A stretch of DNA of 64,000 nucleotides, taken from NCBI GenBank assembly GCA_916613615.1, contig OU744726.1, positions 63,752,987 to 63,816,986 on the forward strand. The letters are read 5' to 3'. Of this stretch, positions 10,588-23,100 are shown in pieces (within the stretch, counting starts at the first letter, position 1; the number at the start of each line of letters is the position of its first letter). The stretch is from Steromphala cineraria (lineage: Eukaryota; Mollusca; Gastropoda; Trochida; Trochidae). The notes under the pieces are model-generated. The model worked only from the letters and a program-made list of their open reading frames with translations. It made no database searches and was not told where the DNA came from. The position numbers and the translations under genes were made by a program.

Positions 10588-13086
10588 CCCTCTATCAAGG
10601 CCCTCTCAGGGTCCCTAGATCCCTTCATTGGAGTCCTCCCGACCGGCTCCGTATCCTTGTAGCACCGATCAAACACCCCATCCACCACCGCCTTCGCTTG
10701 CTCCAGGGACACATTCCGCACCATCAGCACTGACATGATCGCCTTCGACTTCACACACTCCTACATAGAGAATTGAACATAAAAGACAAAGATATTTGTA
10801 GATGAGCAGCTCTGTTAAAATCTTATAACGTCAACACTTACAACAAGGATTTTTCATAGATAGTCAGCTTTGTTTTTCTTAAAAATTTCAATATTGAATG
10901 TGGATTTTGAGATTATACAAAAGCAACAGATACATAGGTAGTAAACATATAAAACATGGCAATTTGAATAATCCTACCGCATGTCTCTGTTTGACGTTCA
11001 TCGGTGAAGCGTCACCAGAAGAAACAGCAGCCAAGTAGGAACAGTGCATCAGATTGGCGGCTCGAATCTGCAATTATGTTTGTACAATTTCATTATCATA
11101 TTACCACGTTTCTAAAAATAACACCAAATCGAATATAATTAAAAGAGTATGTCATTGTCAAGTTTTGCCATTCAAAATGTATCTTGCAAAAACAATTTCT
11201 CTTCCAATATGGTAACATAATTGTTTAGATTTACACAAAAATACTGTTATATAAATTTAATCATCATAAACATCAACAAGCTTTAACTTTAATAATTTAA
11301 CTGTCTTCCTTACCTAAACTTTGGTATTTAGTACTATTTATGCGTTTTGCCATTTATGAAATTATGATATACCATAATGGTATGTACTTTTCAAACATGC
11401 AAACTAGTATACACTTAACTAAACAGTATAACATCTAACATCAATCTACGTAATTTATGAAGAGCCAAATAAAATTAGGTATCTTACAATATCATCTTCC
11501 TTTGTATTCTATAAGGTATAGCTTCAATATAGTAGGTAACATGTATTTACCACAACAAAAAACAACTTACCTCTGTACATGCGAGATGATCCAGATTTTC
11601 AAAGTCAGCCTTGGCGCGGCAATAGTCGAAGGCGTGGATAAATTCATGAGCTAACACATTACAACAGATACTCCTCTTGGCAACATTGTTTTGACAAACA
11701 ACAACCTGAAACATTAATTAAAAGATATAACATGAAACTCAACTAAGCTTTAGCATATTTTTTATTTTACTGAGCGTTAAAATGAGAGCATATTTATTTA
11801 TCAATTTAATGACTATAATGTCTGAAATATTGCCCAAGTCAGTCTAACAAGAAGTCCCTCACTTAATTATTATCAGGTTTTTGAGTAATGTGTTGTTCAG
11901 TTTTAGTTAAATAGTTCAGTTTGTGAGTTTTGATGTGTGAAATGTTATTTTCTCACCTGTTGTTTTGTTGGATCAAACCCTCCATTCACCTTTTCCAAAC
12001 AATTTTCACATGATACATGGCGTTTAAGGTTGACTTCACTGGAATTGGAAAACGTCACAATATCAACATTATTTCTAATTTGTGTTCCAAAGGTATATTA
12101 TATGTTAACTTTTAGATTTTGACCATTTGGATACTTTGTGAAAGCCAGAAGGAAAGGTGTGTACTGTTATTGTTGTTTTTAGAACATTACTAACTGCGTA
12201 GTTGAGTTGAAAATTGATCCATTACAAAGTTCTTATATCCCCAGTACTTATCAAAAGGGTTAGATTTAGGATAACCCCAACCCTACAGTGTTGTTCCTAG
12301 AGGGCGTCCTGGGGAAATTTAGCCACCCTTTTGGCTTAATGTCCCTTAAAATTTTGAGAAGTAGGATACTTATTACATTGCGAGGGGTCCCATATGCTCA
12401 GAAAAGGCTAAAATGACCCCCTCGTCTGATCACCTAAGAACAACACTGCCTATCATTATACACATTAGAAAAAGCCTACCATCCATGACTCTTCAAAGCA
12501 CGGATCATTAATTTGACCATTGGATCTGAAAGAAAATAAGTGATTGATAAACAAAAACATTTTTCATGTTTGTTTAAATGTCAATATTATAAAGCTTTAT
12601 CTTATCAAAACATTTATGTTAGCATTACAGGATATATCGATGCAACAGAAATAGTATACAGAATTTTAAAGTACTGACGCAATGTAAGGATTTTACGATG
12701 CTTCAAAATATCATTGTAAGTTTACAGTGTATAGAATATTGTCCAGCATCTATGCCATAAGCCAACACTAAGACACAATAGTTTCCGTTCATTAACCTTT
12801 AGACTGAAAACAGTCTAGGATGTCATCGATTCAAAATAGGTGAACAGATTGTATAAAACTTACGATTGTCAACACACCATGCGACGTTCGTCTCGCACTT
12901 CAGTTTCTGGCCGGCGCCTCTACCCTCCCACATGCCCTGCCAAAACGATCGTTTGGGTTCCTTAGAATCTCTGTCTGGGTAGAAATAATAACCATAATCT
13001 TCTCCTGGCTTTTTCTGAAACTTAATATCGCCAGTTGAAGCATTTGTTTCTTTTGCAGAATCCTCTCCTTGCGATTTGGACGCCAT
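10566..13086 (-). CDS. ATP23: mitochondrial inner-membrane protease ATP23 homolog
   Basis: Six exons on the minus strand (13086-12864, 12525-12480, 12038-11957, 11705-11571, 11067-10978, 10760-10566) join in frame to 256 residues. ATP23 is an M76-type zinc metalloprotease of the mitochondrial intermembrane space. In yeast it processes Atp6 and helps assemble the ATP synthase Fo sector. The catalytic HEFIH (HExxH) lies at about residues 137-141, followed by AFDYCRA. Other family signatures are HVSCENC, NGGFDP, VCQNN, HLACTE, IRAANL, and near the C-terminus MVRNVS and CYKDTEPVGR. Exon 2 encodes VKLMIRALKSHGC, matching the human VKLLLDAMKHSGC region. The first ~60 residues (rich in K, E, Y, ending KRSFWQGMWE) are not conserved. 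The start is the first ATG of exon 1, and no in-frame alternative improves on it. Confidence 0.95.
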
Positions 13087-14946
13087 TTTGAAACTTCAGA
13101 ATTTACCTCAATGAATGGAGAGTTCCAAAAGTTTTTATTTTTTTTCTATTCAAATGTGGTTTTTTTCAGTTAGAGTAAGTGTATATTATAACGGCTGATT
13201 ACCGTGAATACAGACGAAGAAATATATATTACCAATTACAGAGTGTTTGAAACGCAGATAATATGAACACTAGTACTGATTTTACTGTTGACAAAATATA
13301 TTTCATTAGAAAGTGAAAAATTGCTGTAGATCTACGCCAAGATAGTTATGTAAAATTCTAAAAAAAAATATTTTCAAAGATTATCATAGTTGTTTGACCT
13401 AATACATGCAATAATTTATTCCGCCTAAAAGAGTTAGGGAGAACGGGTTCAATAGAGTAAACCTTTAAAAAAATTCCAAAGAGTAAAGTCAGAAAGTTAG
13501 ACAGTTGAATCATACCTAATCAACTCAGGGATTTTGATTGCTCTAGGCCATAGACCATTGGCCTATTACATTTTCAAATGACCTATTAACATCTATTGAC
13601 CTAGGACATTGAGGCTGATCAATAATTGTAATATTATTTCTACATTTTGGCTTATGAATCATGAATATTGATGTTCACTTGTTAAATGTTATTAATCTTA
13701 AAATATGGAAAGGATAACCAAACCACGAAGTCAAGTTGCACCATGAAATATAACAAACAATTTTAGTTGAATAATTCCAAAAGTTATCAATACTTGTTTC
13801 AAAGCGCTCTAAGAGCTTCAGGTCAATGGCCTATTACTAGACATACACTTAGGACATTTGTCCTATTCACATTTCTAGGCTTCAGAATCACTGCAACTGC
13901 AACAATATGTTAGCCGTTTATATGTCTGATGTCATTTGCTATTTCAAAAATTGTATTTGTCAAATTGTTGTTATATCTTTAATTTGACAAGCTTCGTGTT
14001 CTTTTTTTTTCATTTCGAATTTTGCTCTTTTAAGGTAATAATAATTCTGTAAAAATTTATTCAAAAAATTGTCTATCCAAATTCCAGAAAAGGTGAAACA
14101 GTCTGAAATTCACTCATTTAGTTTCAGCCTTGATGAACATGTCAATATATCAATTGCAGATTTAATAACACAATACCAATAAACGCTTTCTTATTGTTCG
14201 TGAAAAAAATAGTATAGTAGTATGTGCTGGATCGTCGACTGAAAAAGTACATTTTTATATAGTAGTATGTGCTGGGTCGTCGACTGAAAAAGTACATTTT
14301 TATATAGAAGTATGTGCTGGATCGTCGACTGAAAAAGCTTCTTATTCTGTTGTTTTCGACATTACACGTCCCTGTGCATATGTGGTCGCTAGCTAATATT
14401 GACCCTCCCTACATCAACAATGTTTTGATAGAAATACCTCAATCAACTCAAAATTATAACTATTTCCTCCTATCTCTGTAAACATAGAGTCAGTTTGATA
14501 CCACGTGCGTGTTATATAGGAATATCATGTAGGCTATTTTAGACCTAAACTTTGTCACCCAAATGCTGTATCCTGGTGGCAGTGGGGTTGCAGTTGAAGC
14601 CTCTCGAGCTTGGCTTATTACTATGTAGGCGTCCCGTTAGTCCAACAGAGACAGTATAGATGATTTTATATAAGGGAGATTGATGTATTTGAGCCAGTCA
14701 TTTAAAGTTCTTAAGCAATGTATCTAAATACATTTTTGAAGTTTCTTAAAAAATAATCTGATTAGATTGAAATGAATGTTTCATCGAGCTCTTCTGTTTT
14801 TTTTTCTCTGAATTATAAGATGACAAAAATAACAAACAATTCTAATAAATTCAACAACATTTATATAACAAGCTCATCGTTTTTGTAAAGATATAAAATG
14901 GTATGTACAGAATCAAACATTCCGCAGGCTCTATTACAAAACAGTT
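13087..14946. other. intergenic, upstream of ATP23
   Basis: AT-rich interval between two minus-strand genes. It should contain the ATP23 promoter, but I see no clear core element. It also contains a 45-bp tandem repeat (listed separately). Nothing else supportable. Confidence 0.5.
14221..14337. repeat. 45-bp tandem repeat, 2.6 copies
   Basis: Units start at 14221, 14266 and 14311. Each carries GTGCTGGATCGTCGACTG with a GTCGAC palindrome. The first two copies are almost identical and the third stops after 27 bases. Near-identity suggests a recent duplication or conservation. Confidence 0.9.
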
Positions 14947-16431
14947 CTACAGCTTGTGTGAGCCTTTCTTCTTGTTGCTGAACAATCGGCTGATTCCGCG
15001 GAAGAATCTCACAAGTTTGGACTTCTTCTTTTTCTGAGGAACTTCAGCAGCAGCAACATCTTTAACATCGACCTCGTTTTGGGTTTGACTGCCCAGAATG
15101 TCCTCAACTTCCGTTCTGGTGTCCATGACGACCATGCTATGATCAGAGCTCTTGTTTGAGGAGTAGTCAAAGATGGGGGTGTATCGTCCCTCCAGGAATA
15201 TCGGGGTGGGGACGCGACTCCCGGGCTGCATGTGGTAGCTGAAGGTTGACGGTGTTGCTCTCACCGCGTAGTCTCCAGACTCGCCCGCTGTGTCGGTGCC
15301 AGATGTTTGCGAGATGTCTGAGACGCTGGCTTTGATGATGTCATTGACGACAGGGTCAGAGAGAGTTGGAGATTTCTGTACTGGCACAAACGCAGAGGAC
15401 ACTTTCCCACTTAGGTCGGGATTGAATCCGTCAAACTGAAATGAAATAAAGGGTTTATCATGAATTGTGCTTGAACATATGTCTTAATTAAATGTATATT
15501 GCATTATTTGAAACACAATAAAATAAACTACCGAAGGTACTCATGATCCTTTCCGAATAACTGCCGCTTTTATGTTATGCTTCTCTTACCTTCTTCATTG
15601 TTCTTAATTATAGATAATATAGTAAATGAATAGCAAACGATTGGAAAGATTGCAACTGATATGTTTAAAGAAGGATCACTTCGTTAATGAAATATGAATT
15701 TGATTATATCTCTATGTGCAAGACCAAGAAGTTAAAACTTATAAAACATCAAAACATCGATTAGATAAAAAGGGATTTCATTGAAAGGGTGTTATTTTCG
15801 TGGAACAGAACATGCCATGTTTTTTTCCCTTCTAACCATTTGAAACGATACAAAGAAACATCCATGTACAACAATTTGTGTGATAAGTTTTGCTAAAGAA
15901 AGAGTTACAATAATTTCACTCACGCCATCTATTTAACCCTATAAACAAGAAAATGTATATACCATGTTTAATCTTTTAAAATCTTCAATTTAATTATGAA
16001 TTACTCATCAAAATGTTTGTTTGCATTTCATAGAAAACTCGTTAAATGAAACTAAACCTAGAAATATTAATATCTATAAATGACAAAATCTTTAAACATA
16101 CCATTGAATTCCACAAAACATCGAAACAATTACCTACAGTGCATGTAATAATCTTGGAAAGAAGATGGTATTGGTATTTTCTTACACTATTTCATCTGTA
16201 AGTTTTCTGATTAATAAGTTTAATAACTTTACATGAAATTCAACACAACAGTAACTATATTATTACATCATGGCATTTGTAAATGCTCGTAAGCATTTTT
16301 ACGGATAAAAAGAAAAAAAAATTACTATAGGTAAATGATCAATTAGTGAAATATACCTCAGCGTTCCAAGGATCAAAAGTTTCGACAGGAAGAGAATTCC
16401 ACAAGTCGATTACATCAGTTTTTGCCGGCAT
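14947..16431 (-). CDS. unrecognised 187-residue protein
   Basis: Two exons (16431-16357 and 15435-14947) join through a phase-0 GT-AG intron of 921 bp. I recognise no family. The N-terminus is acidic and aromatic (LWNSLP, TFDPWNAE, FDGFNPD). DPW resembles motifs that bind the AP-2 appendage, but this is only a hint. The middle is rich in Ser, Thr, Asp and Pro with no hydrophobic segment, so it is probably disordered. The C-terminal ~28 residues are strongly basic and could form an amphipathic helix (KLVRFFRGISRLFS between KKKK and NKKK), suited to binding acidic membranes or nucleic acid. There is no signal peptide. The start is the only ATG of exon 1, about 80 bases after the transcription start expected from the TATA box. 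Confidence 0.75.
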
Positions 16432-16458
16432 AGTTGAGGTCGTGATTGTTTCTTTCTG

Positions 16459-16560
16459 TGACGTCACAAACATTGGAGAGATGTTGTCTCCTCGATGACG
16501 CAAAGACGAATGTGATGATTTCGTCGCGTCATGGAATTTATAGGGAGAGTGCGGACGTCA
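16459..16560 (-). promoter_or_regulatory. TATA-box promoter with CRE/bZIP-like sites for the 187-residue gene
   Basis: On the minus strand a TATAAAT lies at 16536-16542, about 105 bases upstream of the ATG. A perfect palindromic CRE (TGACGTCA) is at 16459-16466. Related bZIP-type words are at 16553-16560 (TGACGTCC), near 16526-16532 (TGACGCG) and 16496-16502 (TGCGTCA). Four such sites in about 100 bp suggest control by CREB/ATF- or AP-1-like factors. Some lie downstream of the predicted start site. Confidence 0.6.
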
Positions 16561-17144
16561 ACGAAGACAAACGTTGTTGTTGACGACCGTGTCAAAGGTC
16601 AACCTTTCTGTCTGTTCCCTAGATCTATTCATTTTTGTTGATAAAAGTTCCTGATCTATGGTTTTGATCTACATGTATTTGAAACTTCATTAAAACCCTG
16701 TTTGAAACGGATTACGGAAACTCGTAATTATTTTAATGTTGTTTCATATTGAATAAACCAAGGTTTCAATAAAGTAAAAAATAAGAAGTAGATCATAGAA
16801 ATAGAAATGTATTGTTTAGTTTTATACGAATTTTATTTCTGGTAAAATTGTTTTCCTAAATAATATTTAAAAGCTTCTTTTAATTTTTGGTTAATCAATA
16901 AAAAAAGAATGCTGCAATTGCTCATTGAAAACGTTCAAATAGTGTATAATCTGAATAAATACCTAACCTAATACAAAACAAAGGCATAAAAAATGATAAG
17001 TAATTACGGGTTTGAACCTGGCTTAGATAAAAATTTGACTGACAAATTATTCTGAAAGGCATTGGTAATAGAGTTATCTCCCAGGGGGAGTTAACTGTGC
17101 ATAAACTTCCTGTGGTTTGCACGTGTGGATTTTGTAAACACTGC
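16561..17144. other. head-to-head promoter interval between the unknown gene and RRP9
   Basis: The two start codons are 713 bp apart and point away from each other. The half next to the unknown gene has a TATA box and CREs. The half next to RRP9 has none I can see, as is usual for ribosome-biogenesis genes. Confidence 0.5.
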
Positions 17145-20100
17145 ATGATGTCGTTTTTCATCCGTTCTACGAAAGATAAGAGGAAACCAAAGGTGAAATT
17201 TAAAGTATAATTTATGTTTTAATACATTGACCTTCAAATAGTTTATCTTAAGTCGACGACAAGGGAAATTTTGTTTGTTTTTTTGTGGAACTTATGCTTT
17301 CAAATTATAACTTAGCCTAGGCTTAGGCACGGATGATGAAAGTGACATTTTAAAAAATAATTCTAATTTGATTCATAAAATTTATCATTATATCACACCA
17401 TATATTCATTAGGATTTTAATTGTATAACATTTTTTTAGTCAAATAATGATCATGTTTACAAAAAACATATAGCTAATTCGATTTCTACTATCTTTCCTC
17501 CTAAACAGCATACACAGAATAAAAGCATCAAAGGTAAAATAAAACAATCAGTACAGCCATTATCAAGAAAGAGAAAGCTGCTGGAAGATGAGGAGATTGA
17601 GAGTGATTCAGGGTCAGAGGTCGATAGGTAGGTCATTCTACTCTCTGTTGTCCTCAGTACCATGTCTATCAGAAATTCATTATGTGCAATTTGTGCTTTG
17701 CTGCATTAGTGCTGATTAGAGAGAGGGGACTTGCTGAGAAGCCTTATGAAAAGAGCTGTGATGAGTTGTACAACTTTGACAATGCCATACATGGCATCTT
17801 ACCCGATTTCGGCGGGTTTACCCGATTTCAGGTGACTTCACCCGCGTCCCCGATCGGGTATTGAAAAACCCGATTTTCAGAAAACTACCATAAATACCCG
17901 TTCGAGAAAGTGTGTTACCCATTATAATTGTTAAATGTTACAAATTTCCTAAATAATTCTTTGTATTTTATCAAAGTTTTAACACATGAAAGATACAATC
18001 TCGAAAGCATGTTATTTTCCCCAAACCGGTGTTTCAGAAATTAGTTACGGCTTCGTTTTCACTCCACTTAAGTAGGTAAATCTTGATAAAATATGCATGC
18101 ATAACGAAATACAAATATTCAAACACGGTAGACTCAAATAGAACCAAAAACTGGCTACCATAATTCAAAATATTCAATAATATCGCAATAGATCGAAGAA
18201 TATGCAATGAATTTGTCAACTTTATCTGACAGCAATTATGAAAAGGAAACACCGTTTGAAATTACAATCGTACTTTCTTGACGACATATAGAAATTATAA
18301 ATATTATTTCGAGCTGAGTATAACAATTATGTGTGTTTCTCTTCAAGTAATATGTAAATAAATAAATGAATTCATGGCATGTTTGTTATGAAATAAAATA
18401 TAAAAAACTTTCAACCAAAAACTTGTTTTATTTAGACATTCAATATTTTATCGGTAATATGTTGTCATGAAAATGTTACGACCGCATGTTATGTTGAACA
18501 TTGCCATTTGACTTCGGCAGTTCGTGGTCCTGTTTTCATGCATCCTTTTGAAAAACGATTTAAACTTACGCTTTTGGGGAGCAAGTTGAGAAACTACAGA
18601 TACATTCTATGATTATATTATCCAGTTTTGATAAAATTATTTACAAATTCGTAAAAATTTAAGTGCGTGAAACTCGCTAGCAATGTCGATAAACCGCAAG
18701 TCGTCAACAGACTAGTTATTTTTCAAGTGGTATTAGGTAAATATTTTTATCTCACTGTTGCGGAAATAGTTACAAACAAGGATTTATTTATAGAATTAGA
18801 AAGTAGTCTATCTTGAGATTGACTAATAAAAACGATCTTTATTTATTTATTTCATTGTTGATTTTTCATGAATTTTATCAGAATACCTGTTTCATTTTCA
18901 ATCAAATTTTATTATGCTATCAGAATGAAACACTCAAGTAATATTTAGATCAGCTTTATTATTTCAGATGATAGACTTACAACATTACAAGACATCTTAA
19001 AAAATATTTCAATTTTTAATGTCACATTGTGAAGTTTCTTTGGACAAAATATAGTCATTGATAAAAAAAACCCTTTTAAACAACTAGTACTAAATAGTAA
19101 TAAAAAACTTTAATATATATATAATTAATTGAGCACTTTTAAAAATTTTTTTTAGATTAATATGTAAAAAACAGGTTCATTTTTTATATGATTTTGTTAT
19201 GAAAACTACAAGCGCTAAAAACCCCCTTTGGGAGGGAAAAACCCCCATTTGAGACCCCAAAAACCCCCATGGGCATTTCGGAAAGATGCCATGTATGCAA
19301 TGCCACTAATGGCTGTAATATTGCCAAAGCAATGCTAAAATACTCACTCACTCACTGGATGTTGACATTAGAATATCTAATAAATAGAGATTATTACCCG
19401 AGGGAGTGTGTCATATGACTTTAACAACTCCTGCAAATTTTTGTACAACCCTCGCTCTCGCTCGGGTAATACAAAAATTCACACTCGTTTCGTAAAAGTC
19501 ATATGACACACTTCCCAGGGTAATAATTTCTTAATTACCGATTCTATTCCATTTTACCATCTTAGAAATATCCAAGAAACGGGTCGCTTCCCTTGCGACG
19601 GCCGGCTACAGTGACGTCACGAACAATGGTGCCATGACGTCACAGGCGAAATAATACAGGAACTCGCGCTACAACAATCGCTGCTAGGCAAAAGTGATAT
19701 GTGCACTAGTGCTCATATTGAAAATATGTCACTTCTTATTTTCAACCATATGGATAATAAATAACAATAAGGTATTAGATACGGGTGAAATCTCTGTATC
19801 AATTTGGCGTTTCTCACCGTAAAATAATTTTGTAAATTACCTTTCTTGCAGTGATGTACGAGAGTCAAGACAGGCAGATTTTGGATCTTCTGAAGAGGAA
19901 GTCGAAACAGCACAAGAGAAGAAACTTCGCCTCACGAAGCAGTACCTGGCCCACATAGAGGCCGAAGGTAAAGAGTGAAGTGTCAGATTAAACAACTTAG
20001 AGAAGGATGTCTTGAACATGAAGATGCTTGTTGATATACAAGCTAAATTTGACTCAAAATCAATTGTTACTGGTTTCTTTGGAGTGAAATGGTTCGCAGT

Positions 20101-23100
20101 AGTGGATTGAAGGCAGAAAATAATAATATCATTGGTTTAAATACAAGAAAATTTAATTTCGAGCATTGTTTGAAAATTTGTGCACTGATAGAACACTTTA
20201 CATATTCAATATGTTATATAATAATTACAATTTTCCTGTCCATATACTTTAGTACTGTAAGGTCAAATATGAATTATCAAATGCCTTTATTGCAATAGGC
20301 CTGTCCCTTTCAAAGACTCTGAATACTTCATCATATTTTTGCAAGGGATTTATCTTTTGTATAAATCTTACATGCCTTTGCTTTCTTAGCATTGGAGAAT
20401 ATGTTAAATAATATTTTTTTTCAAACACATTGAATTTTCTCAAACAGAGGCTGCGCGTGAAGATGATGAAAGCATTACCAGAGATGCAATAGCACATCGG
20501 TTGAAACAAGATCAGGTTGGTTATATTTCCAGACTCCAGTTCATTTACTCTTGTTTGTCAATAAAATGTTAACCTTAACATAAAATCATATTGACTTTGG
20601 TTATCAAATGTATTTAGTCAATGAACACAAAGACATTTTGTGTAAGATATCTCTTCTTTTGTAATCTGTTTATCGGTCAGTATTTGTTAGAATGTTTTTG
20701 TATGCAAAATTAGTACTGTACTTGTTTGTCGTATGTGATTTTCTGAACATTTTGCAAACGGAACACTTTTCAGTTGTGAGAATATTCCTTTTCAGTTGGA
20801 ACATGCTGGAAGATTACAGAAAGAAGTAGCTGACTCTGTATGTGTTATTTGATCTGACACCAATTTGATATTCACGATTTTAAGCTGATATTTTCAGGCT
20901 AGCAGCTATTCGTTAAAACATCTAATAATGAATTTTTGTCTGATATTTCTGTTTGTCTTCAATTTGTTACATAATTCAACATTTTAACACAGATTTGATA
21001 TTACTAATGTTTATTGGTTCTATTAACACTTAAAGGTTACCTGTAATACTTTAGTGGTTGATCTTAATTTTATGAGAAATAAAATCAATCAACTATCTAT
21101 CAAACATACATACATCATATGTATTTTCCACTCTGCACTGAAATTATATGGCTTAAATATAGAGAATACTAAACGACGTCCCATTTCATAACCTTTTTAT
21201 GAAACGAGTGATTGTGTTTGTATTTCACAATTTAAAGCGAGTTAAATACCTATACCATTCACAAGTTTCATAAAAATGTTATGAAACGGGAGCGAGTTTA
21301 GTATTTTATATTTTTACTGGCTTAATTACATCGTCAAAAATATAAAGTAATTCGCCAACATGACCATCGCGGCGGGTCCACTGACATTGTCAAGTCATAC
21401 TTAACAATTGTGACGTCTTTATGACACATGTGTTTAATATAACATTGTCTATTTATGAAACAGCAATATCTTCAACGGGAGAGTAATAAATTTGGATAAA
21501 GGGTAAAAAATGCACCTCATAATAAAATCATTAGTATTTTCTTATTTCTGGCATCTTTGACTTTTACCTTTCGCATTCTACAGTGCTTGTTTTAGTTGGT
21601 CATTGTCTTCTTTCCTTATTTTCAGTTGGTATACCCAGAAGCCACAGACATCAGAGAGTTACGGGGACACAAGTTGCCTATCACCTGTCTGGTTGTCTCC
21701 CCTGACTCTAAACACATCTACTCCGGAAGCAAGGACAGCTCTATCATTAAGTGTGAGTCAAATCGGGCTGACTTGCATTAATAATATGGTCATCTCATGA
21801 CTAAACCATAATATCAGTTTAGTTTTATAGGAGATCCATTCTTAACCTAATAATGTGCCACTTTCCCTCTAAAGATACACATTTACTATGTAATTCTTTT
21901 ACATATTTAAAGTGAGTTCATTATTGGTGTCATTTTCTATCGTGTTTAATTAGCAATATTATTCCCAGGGCTTGTCCAACCATTTTTGACATCATTAAGA
22001 AATGAGAAGTGTGTCTTTTTCTTGCTATTTTAATGTGAACTAAAGGACTGGATATAAATTCACTGGAAATCTACATAAAACACTCACACTAGAGAAACAA
22101 CAAATCATACGAGACCAGGGGACTTCTTCACACCTGCTGAATTAAAAGTGAAAAATATCTGATTAGCTAAATTGAAGGCTCAATTTACGACAGAGGAATT
22201 AAAATGATATTGGCGTTGACATATTGGTATTGCTAAGGAAAGATAAACCTGAAATATTTCTTGTTCACATTGAACAATGAGTGCAAATTGTGTAGGTTGT
22301 ACCTATCCCATTAGCTTCTTCCTGGGAACAATGGGGCAGGGAAAGAGAGATAAACCTTAAGAACTTCTTGCTGACATCAAAGAGATATAGAGCATATATT
22401 TACTCAGTGAAAATAACATGTTCTCACTACCGTAGACTCAAAGCAGGTTATTCCACACATATTTCACTGCAAGTTGTATAATAACATGTCTTGTTGTGTT
22501 AGTTGATGCCTTGTCTTGTTACAGGGGATGTTCAGACGGGGAAGAGAGTACACGTGATAAAGGGAGGCAAAAAAGACAAATCTCACATCGGCCATTCTGC
22601 ACACATTCTTAGTTTAGCCATATCTACAGACTCCAATTTTCTGGTGAGTCTATGGATTTACATATATTGTCTGAAAGTAGTTAAATGTGAATTGGTTCGT
22701 TGTATTGTTGGAGAAAGGAATTTTGATCTTGCTTTGAACATATTTAATTCAATCTATCATGTTTTAAATCAAGACTTTAATGAACTATATATAGTGGACT
22801 GTGTAAGGCGTAGAAATTTCAGTTTTATTTTGTAACATCAGCACTTGATAACCAAACATATGACACTGTTTCACCTGATTCATGAATTATTTTTTTTTCT
22901 GAATTTAGACATTTTGTTGCTCATTTCAGGCATCAGGAGACGCAGATCGAGTGATCAACATCTGGAACCCAGAAATCATGGAGCTCGTCAGCACATTCAC
23001 CGGCCATAGGGGCGCCATCTCTGTATGTAGTTGTATATTTCTTTGACCTGTTGATTACAGATTCCTCAATACTCATCAAACCTGGGAAACTGTGATTGGA

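Noticed and set aside
17001..17020. GGGTTTGAACCTGGC as a tRNA B box
   Set aside because: No A box, cloverleaf or matching stem upstream. It is probably a chance match in the RRP9 upstream region.
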